The notes beneath the pieces were generated by a model. It had not been told where the DNA came from, did no database searches, and was given only the letters and a program-made list of their open reading frames with translations. A stretch of DNA of 64,000 bases from Acidobacteriota bacterium (GTDB lineage Bacteria > Acidobacteriota > Terriglobia > Bryobacterales > UBA6623): the NCBI GenBank assembly GCA_016125275.1, contig WGMB01000011.1, positions 186,001-250,000 on the forward strand, given 5' to 3'. A program made the translations under genes and the position numbers. Positions 17,688 to 25,582 of the stretch are shown here, one piece after another; within the stretch, counting starts at the first letter, position 1, and each line of letters begins with the position of its first letter.

Positions 17688-18245
17688 TCAGACGTCGTAC
17701 TTGGCCCAGATGGCGTCCCACTTGCCCTGGGACTTGAGGATCAGCTCGATCACTTCCCGAATGGCGCCCGAACCGCCGGCGCGGGGAACCGCGTAGTGCA
17801 CCAGATCGAGCACTTCCGCCCGGGCGTTGCTCGGCGCGGCGGCCAAACCCACCCGCTTGAGCAGCGGAATGTCGGTCACGTCGTCGCCCACGTAGGCGAT
17901 CTCGTCGGCCGTCAGCCCCGAATCGTTCATCACCTGCTCCAGCAGCGGCAGCTTTTCGGTGTTGCCCTCGAACAGATACCGCATGTGGGCCGAGCGGGCG
18001 CGCTCTTTCACAGCCATCCCGCCGCGGCCGGAGATGATGCCCGTCTCCACGCCGTTCTTCCAGGCCCACTGCAAGGCTATGCCGTCCTGGCAGTCGAAAC
18101 ACTTGGTTTCGCTGGTCGAGCCGTCGGGCATCGGCAGGAAGTAGATCTTCCCGTCGGTGAGCACGCCGTCGCAATCCATGAGGAGGAGCTTGATTTTGCG
18201 AGCTCGCTCGACGAGCTCGGCGGGGAACATTTCCGTGACCGACAT
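17688..18245 (-). CDS. kdsC: KdsC-like HAD phosphatase (3-deoxy-D-manno-octulosonate 8-phosphate phosphatase)
   Basis: 185-residue HAD-superfamily C0 phosphatase. Motif I is MDCDGVLTDGKIYF (nucleophile Asp, acid Asp), motif II GIISGRGG, a Lys in EKLPLLEQV, and motif IV YVGDDVTDIPLLKRVG. The DGVLTDG pattern is typical of KDO-8-P and related 3-deoxy-ulosonate phosphatases in LPS precursor synthesis. No other kds genes are near, so related substrates remain possible. The start ATG 18245 overlaps the stop of the upstream membrane protein (TAATG), and TACAAT lies 9 nt before it inside that gene's end. Confidence 0.8.
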   Translation of the reverse strand: MSVTEMFPAELVERARKIKLLLMDCDGVLTDGKIYFLPMPDGSTSETKCFDCQDGIALQWAWKNGVETGIISGRGGMAVKERARSAHMRYLFEGNTEKLPLLEQVMNDSGLTADEIAYVGDDVTDIPLLKRVGLAAAPSNARAEVLDLVHYAVPRAGGSGAIREVIELILKSQGKWDAIWAKYDV

Positions 18246-18904
18246 TAGCCTTCGATTGTATCGTCTTCGAGCCCCTCGGCTCCGCGATACAGCAGGTACA
18301 AGCCCGCCATTTGGATCACGTGGTACAGGTCGTTGTGGTTGAGCTGCGGGTGCAGCGCGAAGCCGCTGAGCTGCACGCCCGCGCCGGCGAACGAAACCAA
18401 CACGCCGGCCGCAATCCAAGCCCCCGCCGGCCGGCCCCTGCGCCGCCACAGCCACAGCCCCGCCACGGCCGCCAGCAGCAGGCTCGGGGCATAGTCCAGA
18501 ATCACGTAGCGGAACTCGTCGTGGCCGGCCATCCAGGCCCAATACGCCAGCAGCTTCACCAGCGCCGCGGCCCGCACCAGCTTCCAGGCGGCCCCGGCCA
18601 GCAGCGTCCGCGCCATCCCCGTCAGCGCCCAGTACGACACCGCGCCGATCGAGAACACCGTGGCCTTCCAAAGCCCGGTCCGGGCCGTCTCTCCCAGCCC
18701 CGGCCCGAAGCCGTGCGTCACGCCGCCGAGCAGCGCGCCCAGAGCCAGCGCCAGGAACGCCAAACCCCACGCCCGCACGGCTCGCACCCGCCGCCCTCGG
18801 CCCGCCAGCAGCTTGCCGCCCCAGTAGAAACCGAGCGCCGCCAGCGCGAAGTCCGTGAACGTCGTCATCGGCTCGGCGATCGCGAGCAGGGCCGGCAGGG
18901 GCAT
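18245..18904 (-). CDS. Seven-helix membrane protein of unknown function (CREST/ceramidase-like features)
   Basis: 219-residue polytopic protein with about seven hydrophobic helices. Polar conserved-looking positions occur in GVTHGFGPG (near residue 62), GHDEFRYVILDY (near 127) and NHNDLYHVIQMAGLYLLY (near 190). Paired His/Asp residues inside helices resemble the metal site of CREST-superfamily hydrolases such as alkaline ceramidases, but this is inference. It starts at ATG 18904, only 12 bp from the divergent gene at 18917, and has TAAGAT exactly 6 nt upstream. Its TAA overlaps the kdsC start, so the two are coupled. Confidence 0.55.
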   Translation of the reverse strand: MPLPALLAIAEPMTTFTDFALAALGFYWGGKLLAGRGRRVRAVRAWGLAFLALALGALLGGVTHGFGPGLGETARTGLWKATVFSIGAVSYWALTGMARTLLAGAAWKLVRAAALVKLLAYWAWMAGHDEFRYVILDYAPSLLLAAVAGLWLWRRRGRPAGAWIAAGVLVSFAGAGVQLSGFALHPQLNHNDLYHVIQMAGLYLLYRGAEGLEDDTIEG

Positions 18905-18910
18905 TGCGGT

Positions 18911-18916
18911 ATCTTA
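18911..18916 (-). promoter_or_regulatory. TAAGAT -10-like element in a 12-bp divergent interval
   Basis: Read on the minus strand, TAAGAT lies 6 nt before the ATG at 18904. The same bases read on the plus strand contain TATCTT (18910-18915), 10 nt before an in-frame GTG at 18926 of the divergent gene. Both may therefore start from this AT-rich spot. Confidence 0.4.
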
Positions 18917-20989
18917 ATGCTCGCCGTGCTGCAAAAAACACTCCTCGCCGGGCTGCTGGCCCCTTTCTTGCTGGCGGCGCAGACCGCCCCTACCGAGCGC
19001 AGCGTCCCCGTGGACCTCTCCGCCTACGAGCCCGGCTTGGTCCGCCTGACGGCTTCGGAGGGCTCTCTCGAGGCGCAATGGCCTGACGAAGCCGGCGTCG
19101 ACTGGACCGCCCGCTTCTCCCTGGACCCCAAGCGCCCGCTGCTGACCTCCATCCGGGCCGACGGCCAAGAGTTGCTCTCCGACGGTCGGCCCTGGTTTCG
19201 CGTCGAGACCGGCAAGCGCCGCCGCGGCTGGAACGCATTTTTTGACAATCCGCCGACCCACCCCGACGGCACCCGCGTCGGCCTCGGCGACTTCTCCCTG
19301 CGCGCCGCCAAGGCCGTCACTGTCGGCAACCGCCTCGAGCTGCACTTCGACGGCTTGAAGCTCGGCCTGTTCGACGGCGCCGTGGTGTACACCTTCTACC
19401 CCGGCGGACGCCTCTTCCAGCAGGAGGCTCGCGTCCGCACCTACGAAGCCGACGTCGCCTACTACTACGACACCGGCCTCACCTTCGCCGCCCCCGGCGA
19501 CGAGACCGTCGGCCGCAACATGGATTCGGACTTCGTCTGGTACGACACCGCCGGCGAAATCGTCCGCCACCACGAGAACGGATTCCAGCCCGAGAGAATC
19601 CCGGAGAAGGTCCGCCACCGCACCCTGGCCGCTCGCACCGGAGCAGGATCTCTCGCCGTCTTTCCCGCGCCTCATCAATACTTTTTCCCGCGGGACTTCA
19701 CGTCCAACTTGAGCTACCTTTGGCATCAAGCCTGGCGCGGGCGCATCGGCCTGGGCATCCGCCAGATCGCCGACACCGGCTGGCAGTTCTACCCCTGGAT
19801 GAACGCCCCGCCCGGAACCGAGCAGCATCTACGGCTGTTCCTGCAGCTCTCGACCCAGGGTCCGGAAGCGGCCCTCGAAGACGTCCTCGCCTACACCCAC
19901 GGCGACCGCTTTCCCGCCCTCGACGGCTACAAGACCCTGTCGAGCCATTGGCACCTGGCCTACACCATCCAGGCCCTCGAGCAAGGCCCCGACTGGACGC
20001 CTCCATTTAAACAATCACTCGAGACTTTGGGCGTAGATGCCTCGATTATTATGGACTTCCACGGCGATGGTCATCCCCGCGACCTGACGGATTTGCGCCT
20101 CCGCGAGCTCGACGCCTTCTTCCGCGCCTGCCGCTCGCAGTCCGACGACGAGTTCCTGCTGATCCCTTCCGAGGAGGCCAACGTACACTTCGGCGGACAC
20201 TGGGCGATGGTCTTCCCCAAGCCCGTCTACTGGTTTATGGATCGCCCCGAGGGCGGCGCCTTCGAGACCACGCATCCGCAATATGGCAAAGTCTACTCCG
20301 CCGCGAATGCTGAAGAGCTGCTGGAGCTGGCGCGGCGCGAGAGGGGCTGGATGTATCAGACCCACGCCCGCACCAAGGGCTCCACCGGCTACCCCGACAA
20401 GATCAAGGACGAGCCCTGGTTCCGTGACGACGCCTGGTTCGGCGCCGGCTTCAAGGCCCTGCCGTCGGACCCCTCTTCGCCGCGCCTGGGCGACCGCGTC
20501 TTCCAGCTCCTCGACGACATGCAGAGCTGGGGACTCCACAAAAAAGCGCTCGGCGAAGTCGATGTTTTCCAGAATGATACGACCCATGAGCTCTATGCTC
20601 ACATGAACATCAATTACGTACGCGCCGACCGCCTTCCGGACTTCGATCACTACGACCAGATCCTCCAGCCGCTGCTCGACAACGAGTTCTTCGTGACCAC
20701 CGGAGAGGTGCTGCTGCCGGAGGTCGAGATCGGCGTCGGCGACCCCAACACGGTCCGCGTGAAGGCGGAGGTCCGCTGGACCCTCCCTCTGACCTTCGCC
20801 GAGATCGTCTGGGGCTCGGGAGACGAGGTGCACCGCGAAACCATCCCGCTCACCGCCACCAAGGCTCACGGCCAAGAGCGGTTCGAGTGGTCCGTGCCGG
20901 CGCCGTCCTGGGACTGGGCCCGCGTGGCCGTCTGGGACGTGGCCGCGGACGGCGCGTACGTGAACCCGATTTGGAGGAAAGCGCAATGA
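18917..20989 (+). CDS. Secreted protein of unknown function, possible PHP-like hydrolase domain
   Basis: About 690 residues with a Sec signal peptide (LLAGLLAPFLLAAQ). Residues about 30-360 are beta-rich, with aromatic/acidic segments such as GLTFAAPGDETVGRNMD, resembling carbohydrate-active accessory folds. The C-terminal half contains IIMDFHGDGHPRD, LLIPSEEANVHFGGHW and WMYQTHARTKGS, a spacing of Asp/His/Glu residues reminiscent of PHP/CehA-like metal-dependent hydrolases. The family is not recognised with confidence. ATG 18917 is used; a GTG at 18926 fits the TATCTT element better. Its stop overlaps the next lipoprotein gene (ATGA), so the two form one transcript. Confidence 0.6.
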   Translation: MLAVLQKTLLAGLLAPFLLAAQTAPTERSVPVDLSAYEPGLVRLTASEGSLEAQWPDEAGVDWTARFSLDPKRPLLTSIRADGQELLSDGRPWFRVETGKRRRGWNAFFDNPPTHPDGTRVGLGDFSLRAAKAVTVGNRLELHFDGLKLGLFDGAVVYTFYPGGRLFQQEARVRTYEADVAYYYDTGLTFAAPGDETVGRNMDSDFVWYDTAGEIVRHHENGFQPERIPEKVRHRTLAARTGAGSLAVFPAPHQYFFPRDFTSNLSYLWHQAWRGRIGLGIRQIADTGWQFYPWMNAPPGTEQHLRLFLQLSTQGPEAALEDVLAYTHGDRFPALDGYKTLSSHWHLAYTIQALEQGPDWTPPFKQSLETLGVDASIIMDFHGDGHPRDLTDLRLRELDAFFRACRSQSDDEFLLIPSEEANVHFGGHWAMVFPKPVYWFMDRPEGGAFETTHPQYGKVYSAANAEELLELARRERGWMYQTHARTKGSTGYPDKIKDEPWFRDDAWFGAGFKALPSDPSSPRLGDRVFQLLDDMQSWGLHKKALGEVDVFQNDTTHELYAHMNINYVRADRLPDFDHYDQILQPLLDNEFFVTTGEVLLPEVEIGVGDPNTVRVKAEVRWTLPLTFAEIVWGSGDEVHRETIPLTATKAHGQERFEWSVPAPSWDWARVAVWDVAADGAYVNPIWRKAQ

Positions 20990-21936
20990 GACCCACACTG
21001 CTGCTGTTCGCCCTGCTCGCCGGCTGCGGCTCGGCGCCGTCGTCTCCGGAGGCCTCGGAGTCGGCGGAATCGTCCGGGCCGTCCATCCGTTTCGAGCAGG
21101 CTCCCGGCCGGGTGGACGTCTTCTACGGCGACGCTCCGCTCACGGCCTTCCACTACGAGGAGAAGTGGGACAAGCCGTTCCTCTACCCGATCGTCACCCC
21201 CTCCGGCAAAACGCTTTCGCGCGGCTACCCCGTCGCCGACCGGCCCGGGGAGCACACCGACCACATCTGGCATCGCGGCATCTGGTTCGGGCACGGCGAG
21301 ATCAACGGCGAGGACTTTTGGCGCGAGAAAGGCCGCGACCAGACGGCCGTCCTCGTCCCGGCCGGCGAGCCCACGGTCCAAGGCAACGCTCTCAGCGCCA
21401 CCCTCCTCATGCGGACGCCCCAAGGCAAGCAGCTCGGCTCCATCTCCGAGACGTTCGCCTTCGGGCAAGAGCAAGACCTGCGTACCATCGACGCCCGGAT
21501 CGAGGTCCTGGCCGATCAGGGCGAAGCCTTGACCCTGGGAGACACCGAGGACGGCGGCTTCGCCTTCCGCCTCTCCGACGCCTTCCGCGAAGACATGGGC
21601 GGCATCCTGCGCAACGCCGAGGGGCTCCACGGCGCCGACAACATCTGGGGCAAGCCGGCCCGCTGGGTGGACTACTCGGCCATGATCGACGGCGGCTTGG
21701 CAGGCGTGGCCCTGTTCGACCATCCCCGCAACCTGCGCCACCCCACCCGCTGGCACGCCCGCAACTACAGCCTCAACGCCGCCAACCCGTTCGGCCTCGG
21801 CGACTTCACCGGAGACGAATCGGCCGACGGCAGCTACACGATCCCGGCCGGCGGGACCCTCACACTGCAATATCGGGTGGTGATCTACGACGGCTCGCCG
21901 GACCTGGAGGCGCTGTACCAGGGCTTCGCGCACTGA
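20986..21936 (+). CDS. DUF6807 ('methane oxygenase PmoA' family) lipoprotein
   Basis: 316 residues: lipoprotein signal with lipobox LLAGC at residues 11-15, then a beta-sandwich protein with YPIVTPSGKTLSRGYP, HTDHIWHRGIWFGHGEING and a C-terminal LQYRVVIYDG. The HxxHxxHRG cluster (residues about 85-95) is the hallmark of the DUF6807 family, labelled PmoA in databases although unrelated to particulate methane monooxygenase. In Acidobacteriota and Planctomycetota these genes sit near secreted sugar-processing genes; true function unknown. GGAGG lies 9 nt upstream, and the ATG overlaps the previous stop. Confidence 0.8.
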   Translation: MRPTLLLFALLAGCGSAPSSPEASESAESSGPSIRFEQAPGRVDVFYGDAPLTAFHYEEKWDKPFLYPIVTPSGKTLSRGYPVADRPGEHTDHIWHRGIWFGHGEINGEDFWREKGRDQTAVLVPAGEPTVQGNALSATLLMRTPQGKQLGSISETFAFGQEQDLRTIDARIEVLADQGEALTLGDTEDGGFAFRLSDAFREDMGGILRNAEGLHGADNIWGKPARWVDYSAMIDGGLAGVALFDHPRNLRHPTRWHARNYSLNAANPFGLGDFTGDESADGSYTIPAGGTLTLQYRVVIYDGSPDLEALYQGFAH

Positions 21937-22133
21937 GGCAGGCAGGCCAGCCCGTGGCGCACGGGAGCCGAAGCCGGCTGCCGTTCCCGCTCGGAAGGAT
22001 GCCACGGCACGGCCAACTCGAACGGCAGAATGAAGCTCAGCCCCCAGGCCGCCGTGCGGCGCACGCCCGGGTGCGCGGTGACTGCGGCCAGCAGCATCGC
22101 CACGATCCAGACCCGGAGCAGACTCGCGGCCAT
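21885..22133 (-). CDS. Small putative membrane protein
   Basis: 82 codons reading MAASLLRVWIVAMLLAAVTA, then a second hydrophobic stretch (AAWGLSFILPFELAVPW) and an arginine/proline-rich tail. It fills the gap between the DUF6807 gene and the PQQ-propeller gene, but its 3' end overlaps the convergent DUF6807 gene by 52 bp. No family recognised. The two-helix pattern and position support it; the lack of a ribosome binding site and the overlap argue against. Confidence 0.35.
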   Translation of the reverse strand: MAASLLRVWIVAMLLAAVTAHPGVRRTAAWGLSFILPFELAVPWHPSERERQPASAPVRHGLACLPQCAKPWYSASRSGEPS

Positions 22134-22165
22134 CTGAGGGTTCTACGCGCCACGCCCGCGCGAGG

Positions 22166-23590
22166 TTACTCGTCGAAGCAGTAGAGGGCCGACCGCGTGC
22201 GGACGTAGATCATCGAATCCGTCAGCACCGGCGTCGCCCAAACCTCTTCTCCCATATCGTTCACGTGGACCACTTCCCACTGCGGCCCCGGCTCGAGCAC
22301 CGAGATCTTGCCCGTCTCCGCCGCCATGAAGATTTTTCCGTCGGCCGCCACCGGCGAAGCGAAGTAGCGGTCCATCGCCTCCCGCAGCCGCCCCTGCTTG
22401 GTGACCTCGCCGGACTTCTTGTCCAGCGCCGTCACAATGCCGCCGTCCTTCACCAGGTAGAGCACATCGCCCAGCAGCAACGGGCTGGGCACGTTGGGCA
22501 GGGTCTTGTAGTAGCGCCACTTCACCGCCGACTCGGTCATGTCGCCCTCGCCGCCGAGCCGAATCGCCTGCACCGCGTTCACCACGGCCTTCTTGCGGCG
22601 ATGGTGCTCCCAGTCGCGGTCTTCCACAAAGCCGCTGCGGTCCAGGTCCACGTTGAAGAAGACGCGCTTGGCCTCCTCCGGCCCCTTCAAGTGGCTCAGC
22701 TCCTCCAGGTCGAGCTTGCCGTCCTTGTTGGCGTCGTGCTCGGCCAGCACCACGTCAAAGGTCGGCAGATCCTCCTGCTCGCCCAGGTCCGACTCGCCGG
22801 CCCAGCCCACCACGTAAATCGTGTCGTCGTCCATCACCGGCGTCGGCTTGAGCTGCCAGGTCAGGCTGCGCACGTACCACACGATCTCGCCGGTCTCCAC
22901 GTCATAGGCCTTCAGCTCGTAGGAGCCCGGAATCAGCACCTGCAGGTTGCCCTTCGGCGGCTGCCACAGCACCGGCGTCGAGAAGCCGCGCAGAGCGAAC
23001 GGCCGCTCCTTGCGCCACAGGATCTTGCCGGTCTTCGGGTCGGCCGCCAGGATGTACGAGTCCGTCTCGGAGTCGCAAACCTGAATCACCTTGCCCGCCG
23101 CCAGAATGGGCGACGAGCCCAAGCCCATCGGGTTGTTGAACGGCCCCAGCGGAATCCGCCACAGCTCGTTGCCGTCCGGGCCGTAAGCCAGCATCCCAAA
23201 ATCCTGGAAGAACACGAACACGTTCTGCCCGTCGGTCACAGGGCTCGGCGACGCCGGATTGTTGGGCTCGCGCAAAAAGCCTTCCCGCGTGCGCTGCACC
23301 TCGCGCCGCCACTTCACCCGGCCCGTCTTGCGGTCCAGCGAGATCGTGAAGAGCTTGTCGCCCTCGAAGCCGGTCAGGAAGATCGAGTCCGTCCCAAAAA
23401 CCGGCGAGGAGTCTCCCTCCGGCAAAGCCGTCTTCCAAACGACGTTCTTGTCGGGACCGAATTCGGTGGGAATCCCCACTTCCTCGCTCAACCCCGAGCC
23501 GTTGGGGCCGCGAAAGCGATCCCATTGCCCGTTCGGAGCGGCCAGACACACGGAAAGGGAAGCGGTGAACAGCAGCGCCGGAAGTCGCAT
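22166..23590 (-). CDS. PQQ-like beta-propeller protein with embedded EF-hands
   Basis: 474-residue exported protein (signal MRLPALLFTASLSVCLAA). Propeller blades of the PQQ-enzyme-repeat type recur (DRKTGRVKWRREV, DPKTGKILWRKE, DVETGEIVWYVRSL, DKKSGEVTKQG, with TPVLTDSMIYVRTR at the end). Between blades, at about residues 290-340, sit two EF-hand-like loops, DANKDGKLDLEEL and DLDRSGFVEDRDW, so calcium may stabilise or regulate the propeller. It lacks the quinoprotein dehydrogenase catalytic residues and is more likely structural or binding. The start ATG 23590 has TATAGT 6 nt upstream and no Shine-Dalgarno. Confidence 0.85.
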   Translation of the reverse strand: MRLPALLFTASLSVCLAAPNGQWDRFRGPNGSGLSEEVGIPTEFGPDKNVVWKTALPEGDSSPVFGTDSIFLTGFEGDKLFTISLDRKTGRVKWRREVQRTREGFLREPNNPASPSPVTDGQNVFVFFQDFGMLAYGPDGNELWRIPLGPFNNPMGLGSSPILAAGKVIQVCDSETDSYILAADPKTGKILWRKERPFALRGFSTPVLWQPPKGNLQVLIPGSYELKAYDVETGEIVWYVRSLTWQLKPTPVMDDDTIYVVGWAGESDLGEQEDLPTFDVVLAEHDANKDGKLDLEELSHLKGPEEAKRVFFNVDLDRSGFVEDRDWEHHRRKKAVVNAVQAIRLGGEGDMTESAVKWRYYKTLPNVPSPLLLGDVLYLVKDGGIVTALDKKSGEVTKQGRLREAMDRYFASPVAADGKIFMAAETGKISVLEPGPQWEVVHVNDMGEEVWATPVLTDSMIYVRTRSALYCFDE

Positions 23591-23596
23591 GGAAAG

Positions 23597-23602
23597 ACTA
23601 TA
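23597..23602 (-). promoter_or_regulatory. TATAGT -10-like element of the PQQ-propeller gene
   Basis: TATAGT on the minus strand ends 6 nt before the ATG at 23590, the spacing of a leaderless transcript. Confidence 0.45.
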
Positions 23603-23666
23603 ACAACCCCCGCAAGCCCCCGAAACCAGCCCGTAACAACCGCTCCCCCGCGCGTTTCTACCGGGC

Positions 23667-23876
23667 ATGGAACCGAAGACGCGAAAGACCCTCTCGAGCG
23701 TCGGCATGATCATCCTGGCGGTGGTGAGCTTCCTCGCCGGCGTCTCGATCATCATCGATGCGGTCAACGATTCGGTGGTGCAGCAGGAGACCACGGCCGT
23801 GCCCACCGACGCCCCGATGAAGACCAGTCCGCCCTCGGACAGCTCCATCGGGCAGGAGGCCGGCCCCTACCGCTGA
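23667..23876 (+). CDS. Small single-helix membrane protein
   Basis: 69 residues: a short basic N-terminus, one transmembrane helix (VGMIILAVVSFLAGVSIII) and a hydrophilic tail rich in Thr/Pro/Ser. No family recognised. It occupies the gap between the divergent PQQ-propeller gene and the convergent uridine kinase gene, whose stop it overlaps by 10 bp. The clean amphipathic layout makes it likely to be real. No Shine-Dalgarno is evident. Confidence 0.5.
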   Translation: MEPKTRKTLSSVGMIILAVVSFLAGVSIIIDAVNDSVVQQETTAVPTDAPMKTSPPSDSSIGQEAGPYR

Positions 23877-24475
23877 AGTAGACCGAAGACGGCTTCCACG
23901 ACGCGATCCACGTCCAGGCAGCCGTCGGCGATCAAATCAGCCGAGGCTCGGCTCGGCTCCACGTACTGTGCGTGCATGGGGTCCACGGTCGCCGCGAACT
24001 GAGCCGTCACCGACTCCGGCGTGCGTCCCCTCTCCTCCACGTCCCGCCGACGGCGCCGCGAGAGCCGCACGTCCCGCCGGGCGTCTACATACACTTTCAG
24101 GTCCAGCAAAGCCCGCAGCGAGGGATCGTGCAGCGCCAGCAGCCCCTCCACCACCATCACCGGCGTAGGCTCCGCCGGAACCCTCTGCGCCAGCCGCGTA
24201 TGCGAAGCGAAATCATACGCGGGCCGCTCCACGGCGAGCCCTTGGCGCAGGCTCCCCACCTGTTCCAGCAGCAGCGGCCAGTCGAGCGCATCGGGATGGT
24301 CGAAGTTCGTCCGAGCGCGCTCGTCCAGCGACAGGCCGCCCAGGTCGCGGTAGTACCAATCCAGCTCCACCAGCAACGCGGGCCGGCCCGGCTCCACGCG
24401 CTCGGCCAGCCGCCGCGCCAGCGTCGTCTTCCCCGCCCCGGACCCGCCGCCAATGCCCACGACGAAAGGCTGCAT
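23867..24475 (-). CDS. udk: Uridine kinase-like P-loop nucleoside kinase
   Basis: 202-residue kinase. Walker A is GIGGGSGAGKTT at residues 7-18; DWYYRDL supplies the catalytic Asp region, and FDHPDALDW with RPAYDFASHTR matches the uridine-binding segments of Udk. VMVVEGLLALHD corresponds to the Walker B strand. Predicted reaction: phosphorylation of uridine/cytidine (pyrimidine salvage); phosphoribulokinase-type relatives are a less likely alternative. ATG 24475 lies 22 bp from the divergent TPR gene, with TAGAAT 8 nt upstream. Confidence 0.85.
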   Translation of the reverse strand: MQPFVVGIGGGSGAGKTTLARRLAERVEPGRPALLVELDWYYRDLGGLSLDERARTNFDHPDALDWPLLLEQVGSLRQGLAVERPAYDFASHTRLAQRVPAEPTPVMVVEGLLALHDPSLRALLDLKVYVDARRDVRLSRRRRRDVEERGRTPESVTAQFAATVDPMHAQYVEPSRASADLIADGCLDVDRVVEAVFGLLQR

Positions 24476-24482
24476 CGCGGTC

Positions 24483-24489
24483 TATTCTA
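24483..24489. promoter_or_regulatory. Overlapping divergent -10 elements between udk and the TPR gene
   Basis: The 7-bp TATTCTA reads TATTCT on the plus strand (9 nt before ATG 24498) and TAGAAT on the minus strand (8 nt before ATG 24475). In a 22-bp interval these can only serve very short or absent leaders in both directions. Confidence 0.5.
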
Positions 24490-24497
24490 AGAGGCCG

Positions 24498-25145
24498 ATG
24501 CTGCGCTTTGCTCTCCTCCTCGTCCTCGCCACGGCGGCCGCCGCCCAGTCCGGCTTGGTGGAACAGTACACCCAGGCGATCCGCAACGGCGGCTCGACGC
24601 CCGAGCTGCACGTCCGCCGCGGCATGGCCCGCTTCGTCGCCAACGACGTCAAGGGCTCCATCGAAGACTTCGACCGCGCCGCCGAGTTGCAGCCCGCCGT
24701 CGCCCCGCAACTCTGGCAGCGCGGCATCAGCTACTACTACGTCGGCGAATACCGCAAGGGCTACCAGCAGTTCGAGCTGCACCAAACCGTCAACCCCAAC
24801 GACGTGGAGAACGGCGCCTGGCACTTCCTCTGCCTCGCCCGCGCCGAAGGCGTCGACGAAGCCCGCAAACGCGCCCTCCCCATCGGCCGCGACGGACGCA
24901 TCCCCATGGCCGAGGTCTGGAAGCTGTTTCGCGGTGAAGCGACAGCCGAGCAGGTCATGGCCCGCGCCGAGCAAGACGGCTCGCCGGACGCCCTGCTCTA
25001 CGCCCGCCTCTACCTGGGCCTCTACTACGCCGCCCTAGGCGACTCCGCCAAGGAGCGCGAATACATCGCCGCCGCCGCCAAAGACGCCCCGGCCCATTAC
25101 ATGGGCAGCGTCGCCCGCGTCCACGCCAAGTTCCTGGGCCTCTAG
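24498..25145 (+). CDS. Exported TPR-repeat protein (NlpI-like)
   Basis: 215 residues: signal peptide MLRFALLLVLATAAAAQ, then TPR units ELHVRRGMARFVANDVKGSIEDF, QLWQRGISYYYVGEYRKGYQQF and ALLYARLYLGLYYAALGDSAKE. The pattern (two N-terminal TPRs, an ENGAWHFLCLAR segment and a C-terminal TPR) resembles NlpI/TPR lipoproteins, but there is no lipobox cysteine. It is likely a periplasmic scaffold. Start chosen for the signal peptide; TATTCT lies 9 nt upstream. Confidence 0.75.
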   Translation: MLRFALLLVLATAAAAQSGLVEQYTQAIRNGGSTPELHVRRGMARFVANDVKGSIEDFDRAAELQPAVAPQLWQRGISYYYVGEYRKGYQQFELHQTVNPNDVENGAWHFLCLARAEGVDEARKRALPIGRDGRIPMAEVWKLFRGEATAEQVMARAEQDGSPDALLYARLYLGLYYAALGDSAKEREYIAAAAKDAPAHYMGSVARVHAKFLGL

Positions 25146-25208
25146 CCGCCGCGCCCTACCGCCACTGCCGCGACAAGCCCGCCTCCGCACCAACCGGCGA
25201 CACAGAGC

Positions 25209-25226
25209 CGCGGGCGTGAGCCCGCG
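25209..25226. repeat. Short REP-like palindrome
   Basis: Perfect inverted repeat CGCGGGC-GTGA-GCCCGCG in the gap before the DUF1778 gene. It is similar in style, not sequence, to the palindromes at 28.1 and 36.3 kb. Confidence 0.5.
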
Positions 25227-25275
25227 ACCACGGAAGCCCCCCGCCGCACACGACACGTACACTACAAAGGGACCC

Positions 25276-25563
25276 ATGGTGAGAGCCGCCAGCGAAGACA
25301 ACAGCCGCATGTCCCTGCGAATCCACTCCGAGGACAAAGCGCTACTGATCCGGGCCGCCGCCATCGAGCAGACGGACCTCACGGAATTCGTGCTCCGCCA
25401 CGTCCTGCGCGCCGCCCGCCAAGTCATCGACCAGGCCGAGCGCGTCCAACTTTCCGAGCGGGACACCCTACTGGCGCTGGAGCTACTCGAAAGCCCGCCG
25501 GCGCCGAACGCAAAGCTGCGCGCAGCCGCCCAGGGCCTGCCGCATCCCGCAACGACTTCCTGA
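25276..25563 (+). CDS. DUF1778 (TacA-type) antitoxin-like protein without an adjacent toxin
   Basis: 95 residues with a ribbon-helix-helix start (RMSLRIHSEDKALLIRAAA), TDLTEFVLRHVLRAARQVI, and the DUF1778 tail LSERDTLLALELLESPPAPN followed by KLRAA, which in TacA proteins wraps the GNAT toxin active site. TacA normally precedes a tacT acetyltransferase. Here the next gene, 19 bp away, is a convergent fuconate dehydratase, so the antitoxin is orphan or acts as a stand-alone repressor. Start at 25276 is the best fit to the family; 25216 (GTG) and 25309 (ATG) are alternatives. Confidence 0.75.
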   Translation: MVRAASEDNSRMSLRIHSEDKALLIRAAAIEQTDLTEFVLRHVLRAARQVIDQAERVQLSERDTLLALELLESPPAPNAKLRAAAQGLPHPATTS

Positions 25564-25582
25564 GTCGGCGGGACAGCCCCCC

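Noticed and set aside
20986-21936. A methane monooxygenase subunit, suggested by the PmoA family name
   Set aside because: The protein is a soluble beta-sandwich lipoprotein of the DUF6807 family; it lacks the transmembrane layout and partners of particulate methane monooxygenase.
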